Positions 33,898 through 45,337 of a stretch of 64,000 nucleotides of DNA are shown here, piece by piece. Position numbers and translations under genes: made by a program. Position 1 is the first letter of the stretch, and the number at the start of each line of letters is the position of its first letter. The notes beneath the pieces are model-generated. The model saw only the letters and a program-made list of their open reading frames with translations. It had not been told where the DNA came from and made no database searches. This DNA is from Macrolepiota albuminosa (lineage: Eukaryota > Basidiomycota > Agaricomycetes > Agaricales > Agaricaceae). The stretch covers positions 3,456,947 through 3,520,946 of the forward strand of contig JAMWFC010000049.1 in the NCBI GenBank assembly GCA_027475525.1, in the 5' to 3' direction.

Positions 33898-34806
33898 TGT
33901 ACCAGCAGTCAGGGACACAACATGCACCAGAAGTCAAAATAAACATTTAATCATAAGGCTGAAAACTGTAAGCCTCCTAGTAGCAGTCTCAACAAATTAT
34001 ATCTCCAAAAACACCCCAATAAATACACAGACAGTACAGAACAAAGGGCAGGGACCAGCTCAAGCTATCCACTCAACAATAGTCCAACCACTGTAATGGG
34101 GAGGGGAAGCATGGGAGCTGGCAGAAGTGACGAAATGGGATCAATTTGTGATGATCTAGATCAAGATCAGATCTGACAATGCCCAATTTGACATGACTGA
34201 AAGGGGAAAGGAAAAGAAGCATGGAGGGATGTCAAAAGAAGCATGGAATGCAGGGAAGCACTAAAAGGGGAAAGAAGGATCTATGAATGGGATCATGCTA
34301 AATGGAGCTGAAGCAAATGGGGAAGTGGCAATCAGAGACATCCGGAGGAATGGTGGAACTGGTGGCACCAAAACATGCCTCCCAAAAGGGAAATTGGACT
34401 ATCAAATATGTTCTGGAGGCTGGGGAGTTGACAACAAAAGAGTCATGTGTAGATAGTGGTCTGTGCACCAGAAAAACAGTATAAATAGCCCAAGTTTAGT
34501 AGAGAATAGACAGGCATTTGATAGGCAAAGGCTCAGTGGTTCCCAGGGAGTGAATCACCTAGGCTAGAGTTTATTGAACCTCTTCTTGGAAGTCTATTGG
34601 AAAACAAAGGCTCGGTAGTTCCCAGGGAGTGAACTGCTTAGGCTGGAGTTGACTGAGAACCTTCTACTGCCCACCAGAGTATTTGATATTCTGAGAAGCA
34701 CCCAATACACCAAGTTTATCATCAAGCAACAGTGTGGATTAGAGGGAACTTTCTGAGTTACCAATAAGCCCCAGAACTACAGTAATACTTGCCACCAAGT
34801 ACTACA
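33898..34806 (+). repeat. LTR-D, right (full-length) copy
   Basis: 909 bp, TGTACCAGCAG...AAGTACTACA, with a TATA box (CAGTATAAATAGCCC, ~34479). Its left side abuts Gyp-F RT and its right side abuts the resumed Cop2 5' LTR. No 5-bp target duplication was found. Flanks ATGTTGATAC (left of copy 1) and ATGTCGACAC (34807-34816) match in 8 of 10 positions. Confidence 0.7.
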
Positions 34807-35004
34807 ATGTCGACACATTTATAACTAGATGTACAAATGAAACATGTGGAGTAGGGTTGAGGGCATTTTGAATAGCATGAGTAAGTCGTATGAAAGATAT
34901 TTGAAAAAGACGTTAACAAAATAAAACATACAAATTATGACAAAAAACAATGATGTTAAGATATGTCGGTACTTAGCCAAAGTTGTTAGTCAATTTCCTT
35001 AACA
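34807..35004 (-). repeat. Cop2 5' LTR, distal piece
   Basis: Matches 23274-23470 of the 3' LTR closely. It ends CTTAACA and is followed by the TCTCT target duplication. Its partner piece is 27796-27895. Confidence 0.8.
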
Positions 35005-35009
35005 TCTCT

Positions 35010-36367
35010 ACAATCACTGAGGTTGTCTACCTCTTTTTAGTTCTCTATACTATACTTACTCTGTTCCTCCGAGACCAGCCCTGCTCAACAACTTTGTCTA
35101 TCCTTGTTTCAATACGTTCTTGCTCAGCCAGAGCTAGATGGCTCCTTGGCTCAGCTAAGGTTTCTTGCATCTCACAACTTGTATTGTTGCAAGATTGGTT
35201 ATTTTTCAAGTTAGAAACGTTTACAGTATTGTCTTGATTATCCATAGACTTAACACATCATATTGCTAGTAGGGATAATATGCCTAAAGATGGAACACTG
35301 AAATGTATATTATACAACCACATCATGAATCACAAAGGTTACATGAATCTTTTGAAAAACAAAGTCAGCAAAAACAATACAAAGAAGAGGTGTTAAGTAG
35401 TGTCAAATATGCAAGAGGTTTATATAATGTTTGATCAACTCCGAGGCGTCAGTGGCAGCCTATGGCACATTCAAGGGTAAAAACATGAGGTATTGATCTA
35501 TATGTGCACCTTCTTGTTTGAGCCTCTTCAACATGTGCCCTAGCATTTCTGGAGAAGTTTTGGAGAGCTGCTTTGGATGGATTTCTTTGCTCTACGTATT
35601 TCATTGGATGAAGGTTGTTTAATATGAATGTATTTAATAACACATTTCACTGGTGGCACTAACTTCTTTGGATTGTCAGGTAGCCAAGTCATTCACAAAC
35701 AATGAATATTCTATTAAAGGTGATATTGATGCTTCCTATGTGTCATAAGCATTAAGGAAATGTCAGAAGAATAATCAAACCTCTTGGGCATGGAGCAATG
35801 GTTCCAGAGTGAATGCCTTCTTGGGCAACATTCCTCTATAAAGCTAGTGATCACAGGTGAACTAAAGATAAAAGGCAAAGAAAGGTATTGCTCAGGGTTC
35901 AAACTCCTGAGAATTTGGCTGAGAAAAAATTCAATGATGTGGGTTTTGGGTCTGAGGCACAGATCAATAGAATGGTAATGAGTTGAAGGAAGAAGTAAAT
36001 GAAGGAAGGTTTAAGCCAGAGGGAGCCCCTTGTTCATTGGTTTGTCATCATCATTCTTGCCCTCAAAATTGAGGTTGATGGAGGAGAGGGATGCTTTGCC
36101 TTTGCAGGATCAACAACCCTTCCTATTTTGAGTTAAACAAACTACCAATGATGAAACCTTGGGGGTGCGCTTCCCTGAAGTGCCTCTTTTTGTATGCCTT
36201 TTCTTTACAACAGGACTTAATGCAGGCTTGATTTCAAATGGCCTCTTGGTGGGGACAGAGCAGCGCATCTTTGATCATGTCTCAATAAGCAGTATTGATG
36301 TCACCATTGGGCTTGAGGAGGCCAAAGACACAGAAGTCATTGTAACAAGGATTGCAAAACAGGAATA
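35010..36367. other. Probable 3' portion of Gyp-H, no clear gene
   Basis: Only fragmentary frames are present. Because Gyp-H integrase reads leftward from 37271, this should be its post-pol region and possibly LTR, but no LTR ends or domain could be fixed. Confidence 0.35.
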
Positions 36368-37271
36368 TTAGGAGACTAGGAGTAATGGCAAAATTGTTGA
36401 CATTGTACGACATGGTGGCCTTGTTCCAAGTAGTAGATTTTCAGGAGCTGTCTTCCTTGGACGTGCTCTATGTGGCAGTGAATTCTGCATATCTAGCAGG
36501 CACATAAGTATTGATGGTAATGTTGCAGTGATAAACATCATTATCATAGCAGATATACTCCTGCAGCTGAAGGAGATGTACCACAATGTTGGGATCAATG
36601 GAGGCAAGTTGGATGAGGCCATCTGGGTGCATGGTGAGGAGAGGGTGAGGCCTATAATGATCTTTTGAACAGAAGGACATTCAGAATGAGTTAAGATATG
36701 ATACAAGAGACTGTGCTGAGGTCAAGGACAAGGAGGGCAAGTTTAGAGAGATGGAAATGGATTGAAGGGTAACTTGTGCTTTATATAAGATGAATTGTAC
36801 AGCCCCTAGAAATGTTTGGGTATCATCCAATGGTGGGGTTCCAGTACTCAAGGGGAGATCATTGATATTGCTCACTTCTTGCACCTCTAAATAGGGTTGT
36901 AGCAAATTAAGGTCTCGGACCTGATCATAGGCAAGCCAGGTCTTCTTTCTTCCTGGGTACCATAGTACTTCAAAAATTGAGTTGGTTTTTGAACTAGTGT
37001 GACTGATGATCTTATCTGCAGCCCACTCATTTTCATGATCAGGCTTGGGTTCTGCCACAATCTGAGAGTACAGTCTTCCAGGAAATCATCAGTTGTCATT
37101 TGGATGGTGTATTTGGAGCAGTGAAGCATGACATACATCATGAATACCATGCCATAGCATATGCATGGGTAGTTGTACTTTAAATGAACATTTGCCATAA
37201 TTCTTCAGAAATAAATAAGGCCCCACATATTTTGGTCTCATCTTATGCAGTGTTCCATTAGAAAAGCACAC
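36368..37271 (-). pseudogene. Gyp-H integrase C-terminus, chromodomain-like segment and post-pol extension
   Basis: Reads leftward. KYVGPYLFLKNYGKCSFKVQLP (~37240-37160) and HDVCHASLLQIHHPND are the gypsy integrase GPY/F module. It is followed, after a frame change, by EWAADKIISHTSSKTNSIFEVLW (~37025-36955) and TWLAYDQVRDLNLLQPYL, a chromodomain-like segment. Downstream, 36680-36468 encodes HPDGLIQLASIDPN and TYVPARYAEFTA, which I read as an extension beyond the chromodomain. The sequence is distinct from Gyp-F. RT and RNase H are absent. Confidence 0.7.
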
Positions 37272-38211
37272 AATTTATTCTTTCTAGGCCAGTCCCAACA
37301 ACCATGCATGGCAACTATCAAGATCAATCAGTGATAGCACTGGCAACAGCTAGAATGACAGCTGGCATCACACCACCAGTAAGCCTTGACAGGTGGTGCT
37401 AATTAATCAGCATGTGGCCCAGCTAGCCAGTGACAGCACTTACAAATTAGAATAATGCAATTACTCATGACGGATGGCCTGGCATTTCACCATGGCACAG
37501 AATAGTGCTTGACAACCTTGAGACAGTCAGAATGGACAGCCAGCTTGTAATTTCCCTTTATTTAGTTTAATCCATGGCATTTACTTACAGTCTTACCATT
37601 CCACCCTGCCTTGGCAATGCTTAGTTGCTTGGTGATGGGGAACTTAAAACTTACTATAAATACTTACCCCTTGTCAATAGTTACAACAGAACAGAGTCCC
37701 CTGTTTACCTCACTCAGTTCACCTTACAGTTCAGATTTCTTTTGAGCTGACTAAGTTCATAGTTGCCAACTATCTGAACACTCCTAGCCTGCTTGCTGCA
37801 GTTATGCCTATGGAACTTATGGCAGACACCTTGCAGCTTAGTCATTGCTAAGCTTTTAGTCTCCTTACCACATTTCTTGCTGCACTCATGCCAACTTATC
37901 TTAGTTACCTAGGTGCCTTACTTTTAGTGCACCTCTCTTACTGGCACCCTTGCTGAATTCACAACAATCTTTCTGACTTGTTCTCTGGGACCTGCCTGGG
38001 CCTCCCTCTAAACATTTAGCATGCCCAATGCTTATTAGTTAGTAGCCATAAACTGTATCTGCTACTGACCAACTTTTGAGCATCATCAGTGCAGTGTACC
38101 ACCTCAATTTGTCAACAACCTGATCTAAATTCTTCTGGTAGAGCTCCATTGACCTGGAAGCCAACTGTGTTACCCCTCCTCTGACCAATGGCATAGTAGT
38201 GTCTAAACTGA
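37272..38211 (+). repeat. Non-coding LTR-like block
   Basis: No coding frame. It contains a good TATA box (TACTATAAATACTTACC, ~37653) followed by a pyrimidine-rich stretch and many stem-like CTTAC/CTTAG repeats, as in an LTR read on the plus strand. Termini and target duplication were not found, so LTR status is inference. Confidence 0.35.
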
Positions 38212-38864
38212 TCATGACTCAAGCAGGGTTGATACCAAAGGTGATGCAGCATTCAAATTACACCCTTCCAGGATGTTCTGTTGAATCTGCAGATTGACTT
38301 CCTCTTCATCTAACTGGATGTTGCTCCAATTTTCTGGGTTGATGCCCTTTCCCTTGGGTAGAGACATTCCCTCCAAGGTAGCTGATTGAAGCACTATGTA
38401 TGTTTTCCATGTGCTTGTCTATGTGAGCCTGTTGCTCATCAGTCATATTTCTACATGCTTCCACATATATATATATATCTCTGAGTTATATCAGCGAAGT
38501 CATTCTCCTCTGGGACAGGGGCATTATTACCTGGTTGACTTGTATGGACTTGACCCCTAGGATCCAATATATTGTTATCTACTTCTGGAGATACCAAACT
38601 ATTCTCCTGATGATTGTAACCATTGGAGTCCTGACTTGTGAAACTGGAGTTCATATTGTCATTCTCACCTGTAATGACATTACCACTGGTCTTTGGCTCA
38701 GCAGCTTCCAGCTCATCTGGAGCAGGCATCATGGCAGGATTAGTGCTTGCAGAATCCTCAAGTTGCAGTTCAAGTCCAGCATCCTCAGTATGTGCTTTTC
38801 TGGTTCTCATTGTGCCTTGTGGGTGCTGCAAGGAACCTGAATTGCAGATAGCCATGGGGCTCAA
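38212..38864 (-). pseudogene. Low-complexity acidic/Ser-rich ORF pair, gag-like position
   Basis: Not recognised. A 137-codon frame (38864-38451) rich in Asn/Ser/Glu is followed, after a stop, by DEQQAHIDKHMENI and a second frame (38394-38212). It could be the N-terminal part of a gypsy gag. It is cut at its upstream side by LTR-A at 38880. A TA microsatellite lies at ~38464-38480. Confidence 0.3.
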
Positions 38865-38879
38865 TCAGCAGGCCAAGAG

Positions 38880-39397
38880 TGTAAGGGCGACCTCTAGAGG
38901 CTGTGGCTCAGTCACACAGCTGGCAGAGGGAGATCCAAAGTGTATTAGAATATATACTGACAATATCAAGGTAGCTACTCACCTGGCAGAGGGAGATCCA
39001 AAGAGAACAAGTCTGGAGATTCCCTATGCCAGGTTGGACGCTTCTGGGGCCTCTGAAGCATGGAAAACAACTGTACAGTACAACAAAACCTTCAAAACTC
39101 GAAAATTGACTAACCAAACAAGTGTGCAAACAAGGGAGGAAAACTCCGGACTTTAGAAGTCAGAAAGGCAAACTCTGGCTTATCTAAGCAGCCTGGAGCA
39201 GTGCTGAAGGGCCCACACTTGTCTGAGTGATAGCTAAAGAACCAGAGCACCTCAAAGGTTGAGAATAGTACTAACAGATAGTGTTGAAAAAGTAGTAACA
39301 GCAAAATGAGAGAATGATAGAAGAAATAAGGAAGTGAATGAAAGGAGAGTGAAGAAATAAAGAGTGAAAGAAGAAAGGAATGAGGAGTCTCCTGACA
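38880..39397 (-). repeat. LTR-A copy joined to LTR-D
   Basis: 518 bp, TGTAAGGGC...CTCCTGACA (reverse orientation). Flanks AAGAG and GGAGC do not form a target duplication. The right neighbour is the interior of an LTR-D copy, so a rearrangement has removed what was to the left. Confidence 0.8.
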
Positions 39398-39960
39398 GGA
39401 GCTGGCAGGAGTGACAAAATGGGATCAAATTGTAGTGATCTGGATCAAAGATCAGATCTGACAATGACACAACCAGAAGGGGAAAGAAAAGAAGCATGGA
39501 ATGCAGGGAAGCACATGCTAAATGGAGCTCAAGCAAATGGGGAAGTGGCAATCAGAGACATCTGGAAGAATAATGGATCAAGAAGTTGAATGGTGGAACT
39601 GGTAGCACCAAAACAGGCCTCTCAAAAGGGAAATTGAACTATCAAATATGTTCCGGAGGTTGGGGAGTTTACAACAAAGGGTCATGTGTAGATAGTGGTC
39701 TGTGCACCAGAAAAACAGTATAAATAGCCCAAGTTTAGTAGAGAATAGACAGGCAATTGATAGGCAAAGGCTCGGTGATTCCCAGGGAGTGAATTGCTTA
39801 GGCTGGAGTTTGTTGAGAACCCTCTGCATTCCGGAAGATTAGGATTTGCAACTCAAAACATTAATACATCAAGTTCATCATCAAGTCAGTGTGAATTGAG
39901 AGTCATACTCTACACCAGCAAGCCCCAGAACTATCAGTAATACTTACACCAAGTACTACA
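39398..39960 (+). repeat. LTR-D, third copy (3' part)
   Basis: Starts inside the family at GGAGCTGGCAGGAGTG and runs through the TATA box (~39718) to the same CTACA end as the copy at 34806. It is shorter internally than the other copies (deletions near 39470-39520). Confidence 0.8.
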
Positions 39961-40639
39961 GTGGGCAGGTATGGCAAGGGATGTGGTAAGCAACTAACTC
40001 CTGCTACTTTAGTAGTGGGTCTATGGTTCTTGAACAACAGTGGGTTTTTTTCTGGTCTGACAATTGATCACATGTTGGCTCCATTGCTGTCCCTTCTGCC
40101 TAAGTTTTGGTTACTGGTGTTCTTTTATTTCAGATCTTGTCTCAGTTTACCACAACATCCCATCTTGGAATTGTTTTTATTGCTGGATGTCTGAAAAATC
40201 TTCACATGCTTTTTCAGCCTTGTTCTCCTTTTGACCCTTGTTTCTCATTGCTGCCCATGTAGGCTATTTCTTGTTCACATGCATTACCATCCGCATTTTC
40301 CATCCCTTTGATTCTCTTGTAATGCCTGACTGGTTCTTCATTGTTCCTGTTTTAATAACTCCCTTGTTCTTTGTTTTGCTCGTTCCGTTGCTGTGATCCC
40401 CCTTTTTTGCCTCAGATTGTTTCATGAGCTTCTCACTCTCACTTTATTTTTGTTCTCATCATGTTTTGTTTCTTGCTATTGTTCCCTGCTCACCTTCTCT
40501 CAGACAGTTTTATCAGCATCTACTCTTCTCATCTCCTTGATGACTGCTTTGTTGGGTTCCATCAAGGTCCCTGTGCATTTTAATACCTCCATCCACTCTA
40601 GCATCATCCCTTGTTCTCTTTTAGAAAGAATTGGTCTTT
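39961..40639. other. No gene recognised
   Basis: Pyrimidine-rich on the plus strand, producing hydrophobic apparent frames with no family resemblance. It lies downstream of the PIF1 fragment on the opposite strand and may be its degraded continuation. Confidence 0.4.
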
Positions 40640-41506
40640 CCTCTGCTCTCCCAACTGGAAATTGTCAAAGTTTTGCATTATTAACACTGGCATTCTTATA
40701 ACCAGCAGGATTTTCCCTAAACATTGTCTTGCTTGTCCAGAGTGTAACAGAAGCAATTTGTCTTGTAACTCTCCATGGATTAGATGTGATGCTGGTTCTG
40801 TTTGAGTTCAAAGTCTATCTTGTGCATAATACCAATGTGATTGTTGTTGTGTTCTTACTGCAAATTCACCTGCCAACTTGTCATTTAGGATATCTTTTGC
40901 TGCATTTGAGGCAATGATAATTGGTGCCAACAACCACACAGAATCTGATTGAATCTGAGAGTTCTTTAGAACATGGTCATTCAACAGAGTAACATCCCCT
41001 TGCATGCAGCAGCTTCTCTCAGGCATGATAAAAGTTCCACAAAGCAGATTTTTCTGCGCAAATTGTCTAAGTTGTTGTCTTAAGATCATGATGATCTTCA
41101 TCAATAATGTGCAGAAGATGATTTCACCTTTGGTCAAATAATTCATTGCAACAGAGGAGTGCGATGAGAAAACTGGGATTAATACATTGCTTGAATGGGC
41201 CACCACAATTTGCATACATGCTTGATCGTTGCTAAGTACAATGACACTTTGAACATTGCATAGATTCTGCAAGGCTTGTGGAATGATTTCCAACCCTACC
41301 CGCAGTGAATAGGCATGCTGAATTGTGTGGATGGATGGTTCAGCAGCAATGGCTGGGACAATGACATCAAGGTTTTGTGGCTTGAACTGACATCCTATCA
41401 ACAACAAAACAAACATGGAACCAAAGACCAAGCCACCACACTCTTCCAAGCAAGTAAGGATGTGGTTTGCTTCAAAACCCAAGCAAGAGAACATTTCTGC
41501 CTGCAT
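40640..41506 (-). pseudogene. PIF1-like DNA helicase fragment
   Basis: Minus strand. The later helicase part reads LLNDHVLKNSQIQSD...WLLAPIIIASNAAKDILND (~40990-40890) and QQQSHWYYAQDRL (~40840-40810). After a stop it gives LHSGQARQCLGKILLVIRMPVLIMQNFDN (~40760-40665), which corresponds to the G-K-I-P-L-V-x-G-M-P-V segment of PIF1-like enzymes. Walker motifs are not visible, so only the C-terminal half is present. Such genes are abundant in mushroom genomes, either as free PIF1-like paralogues or as Helitron helicases; no Rep domain is seen here to choose between them. Confidence 0.6.
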
Positions 41507-42683
41507 GCTTTGAACATATTGCTGGACAAGGCACCCACAATGTGGACTGAGTTTTCATCAAGCTTGCTAAATCATGGAGATTGAGATTTTGAAAGATTAA
41601 TTTGTGGATGTCGGTATCAATTGTACAGTAAGACATCATCTTGAGAACTACAAATTATCAAAGCCTTTGTCCATTAAAGATTGGTTTTGTCTAAAGGCAA
41701 TCACTCACAGGTTCCAGTCTCTCTGAAACATTTTTGACAATAGGTTCTTGAGCACTGCTTAATATCAGTCTCAATCACAAGTAACTTATATATCAGAAGT
41801 GATTCAGAATGATTCTTGAACCTCTTTACCTCTATGCATCCTGTCTCAATTCCAGTAAACACCTCTCTAGGCACCTGCACCCATCTGATTCATGCTAACT
41901 GATGCTGGACCGTTTCTTTCAACAGACAACCAGATAGATCCCTTGGACTCCTAGTTATGGTTTGATGATGGTAATATTATCATCAAGACAGCAAGCAGTC
42001 CTGTTTGCTGCATGCATCTTTCTGTCCTTAAACAAACATTGACAATTTTCAATCGCCTGTTGTTGCAATCTAGAGATGCTGCCCCTATTGCAAATCTTGA
42101 CATGTCACCACACACTGCCTCTGAAATCACTTGCCTGCTCAGCACAATCTATGGTATTGATGGGTACATATTCATCACTCAATAGAACAAAAATATCACT
42201 AAAGTTGATTGCAGACCTAGTCACTCCATAGATAATATGCCCATTCCACCTAATAAATTGAAAACATTGTTGCACATGTCCCACGAATATCAATGTGTCG
42301 TCACCTTTCATACCCTAGTCTATAAAATCCAATTGGCTTTTCCAACTTCTTTGCAACAATGGAATGAATTCCAGGGCCTTGTAGTTGGTGTGTTAAGTGT
42401 ATGTTACGATAAAGGGATTGAAATGATATTGCTGGACACCATGACTGCATGTAACCTGCACCTCTGTCACCCAGTCATCTACTATCTCATCTGCCACTGG
42501 TACACAACAGTAATACTATATTGAACATTTGAGCACAGGCTCAAAGAGTTAGAAACAAATAAAGGATGTAATAATGGAGATATGACACGCTTAATGTTGC
42601 AAAACCAAATGTTATGCCCTGTTGCTACAGTTGATCACGTGGTTCTAAGGCTTGGCGCCCTGAGTAAGGGACCTTAGCAACCC
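41507..42683. other. No gene recognised upstream of the PIF1 fragment
   Basis: Short frames on both strands (for example 42105-42311 minus and 42237-42524 plus) have no motif I can place. It could hold eroded N-terminal helicase sequence and the promoter of the coiled-coil gene at 42684. Confidence 0.35.
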
Positions 42684-44172
42684 ATGCCGGTCAATGGCAG
42701 TGGCCCATCCACCATGCTGGCGGAGACTTTGGTAGCCTTCTCCAAATCGGCTCATCAGGTTGTACGTATGCTTAGCTATCTCATCATGACTTGCTGGTGC
42801 TGAAGTTGACAACAGTTAGCGGAAGTCGAAAACCGAGCGCGTCAAGATGTGGCTAAGGCAAATTCTGAAGCGCGTGAAGCGCAAACTCAGCGCGACAAAG
42901 CTTTGGAAGCTTTGCATGATGCTCAGCACGACAAAGCTTTGGAAGCTTTGCATGGTGCTCAGCGCGACAAAGCTTTGGAAGCTTTGCATGATGCTCAGCG
43001 CGACAAAGCTTTGGAAGCTTTGCATGATGCTCAGCTGATGGCTCAAGAACTACAAAATGAGGTTGGTATGCAATGTCTTGATTTGTGGCTGATGCTGATT
43101 TGACATGCACAGATAAAGCATAACGAGATATTTGTTCGTTGTTCCATAGAAATACTCGAATTGATTCGCATAAAAATCATCACTATAGGTGTCTCATCAC
43201 ATTGAGACAATTATTGCCCAGCTGCGCCGAGAAGTAACACAGTTGAGAGATCAGTCCCATGACTGGCAAGGGCATTTCCTTCGACTGGAGCAGGAGAGAT
43301 GCAGCCTCACAACCAGAATTGAAGGGCTTGTATCTGAACAACTTCAGGTTTGTTTTTCCGTCTTTTCTCATGCCACTCATGGTTGACGATGTCTTTTCTC
43401 AGTGGTCTCGATCATTTCCCACCCCCTTCACCCCAAATGATTACTCTGCAAACACAATTTTATCAACCACCTCACCTAAGCCAAGGCCAACCTTAACGTC
43501 TTGCCACAAGCACACGGTTAGTCCTCCAGATGTCGATTCGCCTTCTAGCAGCACCGGCACCTACAAATTCGACGGAATGACGAGTAAACCGATTCAAATT
43601 CAAGGTTACATGCCGACACGGAAACCTTTCTCTCACGATTTCCCAAGTTCGACTTGTAATCAAAATTTCAATGTTAAGAGCAGTCAGATACCCCAGTCCT
43701 CACCTCCATCTCATTCACGCACGACTGTTTTACGCCGTGTCCATGCTGTAATCAATGTCAAACAGGAAGAGTCCGACATAGAGTCACAACAAATAGTACC
43801 GGAAGATCTCGTGACAACTCCAAATCCTATCTGCGTGCGACCAGGAAAACGGAAGGCTGTTATTTACGACCACGGGGACTGCGCCTCTCAGGAAGAGAGC
43901 GACTATGCTCCATCAGGAAGCGACCAATATTCAGAATATAGCGATAATGAGAAAATGGTTGACAACGAAGATGATGAATTAAGGCTTGGCGGAGAAGTTC
44001 GTCGCATTCTTCATTTTGTTGACTCCCCTTCATATATGTGTGGTCTTTTCAGGATAAACGCGGTAGAGCCCGTAGGATTGCCCCAAGTCAACATCTCACA
44101 ACCCTACCGAGAAAAAGACGCAAAATAACAGCGGGAAATAAACCGCGTAGTCGAAGAGGAAATTACTTTTGA
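42684..44172 (+). CDS. Coiled-coil protein with 12-residue repeats, unknown function
   Basis: Exon 1 begins at ATG 42684 (MPVNGSGPSTMLAETL). Intron 42759-42815 joins it to an Ala/Glu/Arg-rich helical exon containing four copies of a 12-residue unit (RDKALEALHDAQ). A further helical exon holds QLRREVTQLRDQ and FLRLEQERCSLTTRIEGL (43190-43350). After an intron starting GTTTGT at ~43348 comes a ~220-residue Ser/Pro-rich disordered region with an acidic patch. A last intron (GTTCGT...CAG, ~43997-44053) leads to a basic tail with PRKRRKI and a TGA at 44170-44172. The long coiled coil, disorder and nuclear-localisation-like tail suggest a nuclear scaffold; that is inference. The reading appears intact, though one intron near 43085-43200 has unclear borders. 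Confidence 0.6.
42891..43034 (+). repeat. Four tandem 36-bp units within the coiled-coil gene
   Basis: Unit beginning CGCGACAAAGCTTTGGAAGC, repeated four times with only a few changes (CATGATG versus CATGGTG). The period is a multiple of three, so copy-number change keeps the frame. Confidence 0.85.
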
Positions 44173-44384
44173 TATCATGAATATTCCCGTTTCTTGCGTT
44201 CATATCCTCCTGTCCCTTAAGCTGTGTATTTTTAGCGAGCTGCGTCATCTCCTTGTAAAACATGTCAGTGCATCCTAGATGTACATTTCGTGTGATAGTT
44301 AAAGTACAGGGAAGCGCCAATCTACATTGTTTATCGTAGTGGTTTACATTACTTTTCCTCCAATGTTGGACCCAGTCGTGGATC

Positions 44385-44895
44385 CACCTGTTAATAGCAC
44401 GAGTTGTATCAAAGAGAATTGAATCAAGCAATGACACAACGGTCAAGACGCCTCCTACAATTTCGCAGGTCCTGTGGATTTATAGATCGACAGAGTAGCA
44501 AACTGTAGAAAGCATGAACACTTACGAAGTTACAAAGTGAGCAAATGATTGCCGTGTGTCCGAGTGAACGACGACGAGAATGGGAGAAATCTCAAAGTTG
44601 AAGAATGCCCATGACAACCTTTTGCATTACCATATGAGATACCTGGAACGCCATTGACCCCATGTTGAACATGAGTTACTTGTGGAGGATCACCCTGTTT
44701 CCCTCACCCAAGTCTCGCTCAAAGGAGGTAGCGCTACATTGAGGTGTATTGACCTGGCCATTGGAGTTATTATACGTACGAACCGTCAAAGAACAAGATT
44801 CCTACAATCTGTCCATCCACTGTATGAAATCTTGTCGACACAACCTAATGAGCTAGATTCAAAACATATTGAATAAAACTGAAGATGAACATACG
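44385..44895 (-). pseudogene. ERV46/ERGIC3-like C-terminal fragment
   Basis: Erv41/Erv46 proteins are cargo receptors cycling between ER and Golgi. On the minus strand the segments read VVSTRFHTVDGQI (~44840), then after an intron ending CAG near 44745 VNTPQCSATSFERDLGEGN, then THVQHGVNGVPG (~44650), FNFEISPILVVVHSDTRQSFAHFVT (~44600-44530), and after an intron EIVGGVLTVVSLLDSILFDTTR (~44460-44395), which is the C-terminal transmembrane helix. The order matches the family's C-terminal luminal domain and TM. A stop (LAH*VVST) and a one-base slip before FNFE indicate decay. The N-terminal half is missing. It converges tail-to-tail with the coiled-coil gene. Confidence 0.65.
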
Positions 44896-45337
44896 TTCGA
44901 ATAATAGTGATCCACGACTTAGACGATACTGTGAATCCATCACTACTCTGCCGAGTACATGAGAAAAACTGCGGAACACGGTGATGGAGCAAATGGACGC
45001 TCACCTGGGGCAGCAGTGATGGTGGGCAGGAATGCAAGACCGTTGCTTGATAGCTGAAAGGTAAGACCTTGAGCCGTACTGTCATGACCGGCATCCGCCA
45101 AGAACAAACGAGACTGTTCCAAGTTACCGCTGTCGGTCTCGCCCGAGGTGAGTCGAGGAATGGACTTGCCATGTAAAGGCCTGCGAAAACGGAACCCGCA
45201 TTGTATTACGTTGACCAATGCTCTCCTCCGTCATTGTAGCCGCGATGCAGCCCATGTGGCAACTGCTCGATATAACGCCTGGATGAAACGTCATTCAGGT
45301 ACCAACTCGGTACATCTAGGGTCACTGCTGGCAGCAG
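44896..45337. other. Spacer with an unassigned minus-strand frame
   Basis: A 91-codon minus frame (45218-44943, starting MVNVIQCGFRF) is followed by a GTGAGC donor-like site. It could be an upstream exon of the ERV46-like gene or unrelated; no motif supports either. Confidence 0.3.

Larger units (their letters stand above)
23114..35004 (-). mobile_element. Copia element Cop2 with a nested gypsy in its 5' LTR
   Basis: Boundaries are set by TCTCT target duplications (23109-23113 and 35005-35009) and by LTR termini TGTTG/TGTCG...CTCAACA. Read on the minus strand: the 5' LTR occupies 35004-34807 plus ~27895-27796, split by about 6.9 kb of inserted material. The primer site is 27795-27784, gag-pol 27780-23458, and the 3' LTR 23470-23114. 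The insert carries Gyp-F and two LTR-D copies. Confidence 0.85.

Noticed and set aside
33898..34806. LTR-D as the LTR of Gyp-F
   Set aside because: Gyp-F has its own short LTR (28513-28745) with an adjacent polypurine tract, and LTR-D is oriented opposite to it.
38638..39156. Apparent protein with LAEGDPK repeats, also seen at 26186-26554, 48742-48939 and 54075-54470
   Set aside because: Each occurrence lies inside an LTR-A copy and follows its orientation. It is repeated LTR sequence, not a gene family.
40393..40701. Hydrophobic plus-strand frame that looks like a membrane protein
   Set aside because: It is opposite the PIF1-like fragment. Pyrimidine-rich DNA gives Leu/Ser/Phe-rich frames by chance.
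42891..43034. Possible CRISPR-like array
   Set aside because: Units are contiguous with no spacers, in-frame and coding. The organism is clearly eukaryotic.
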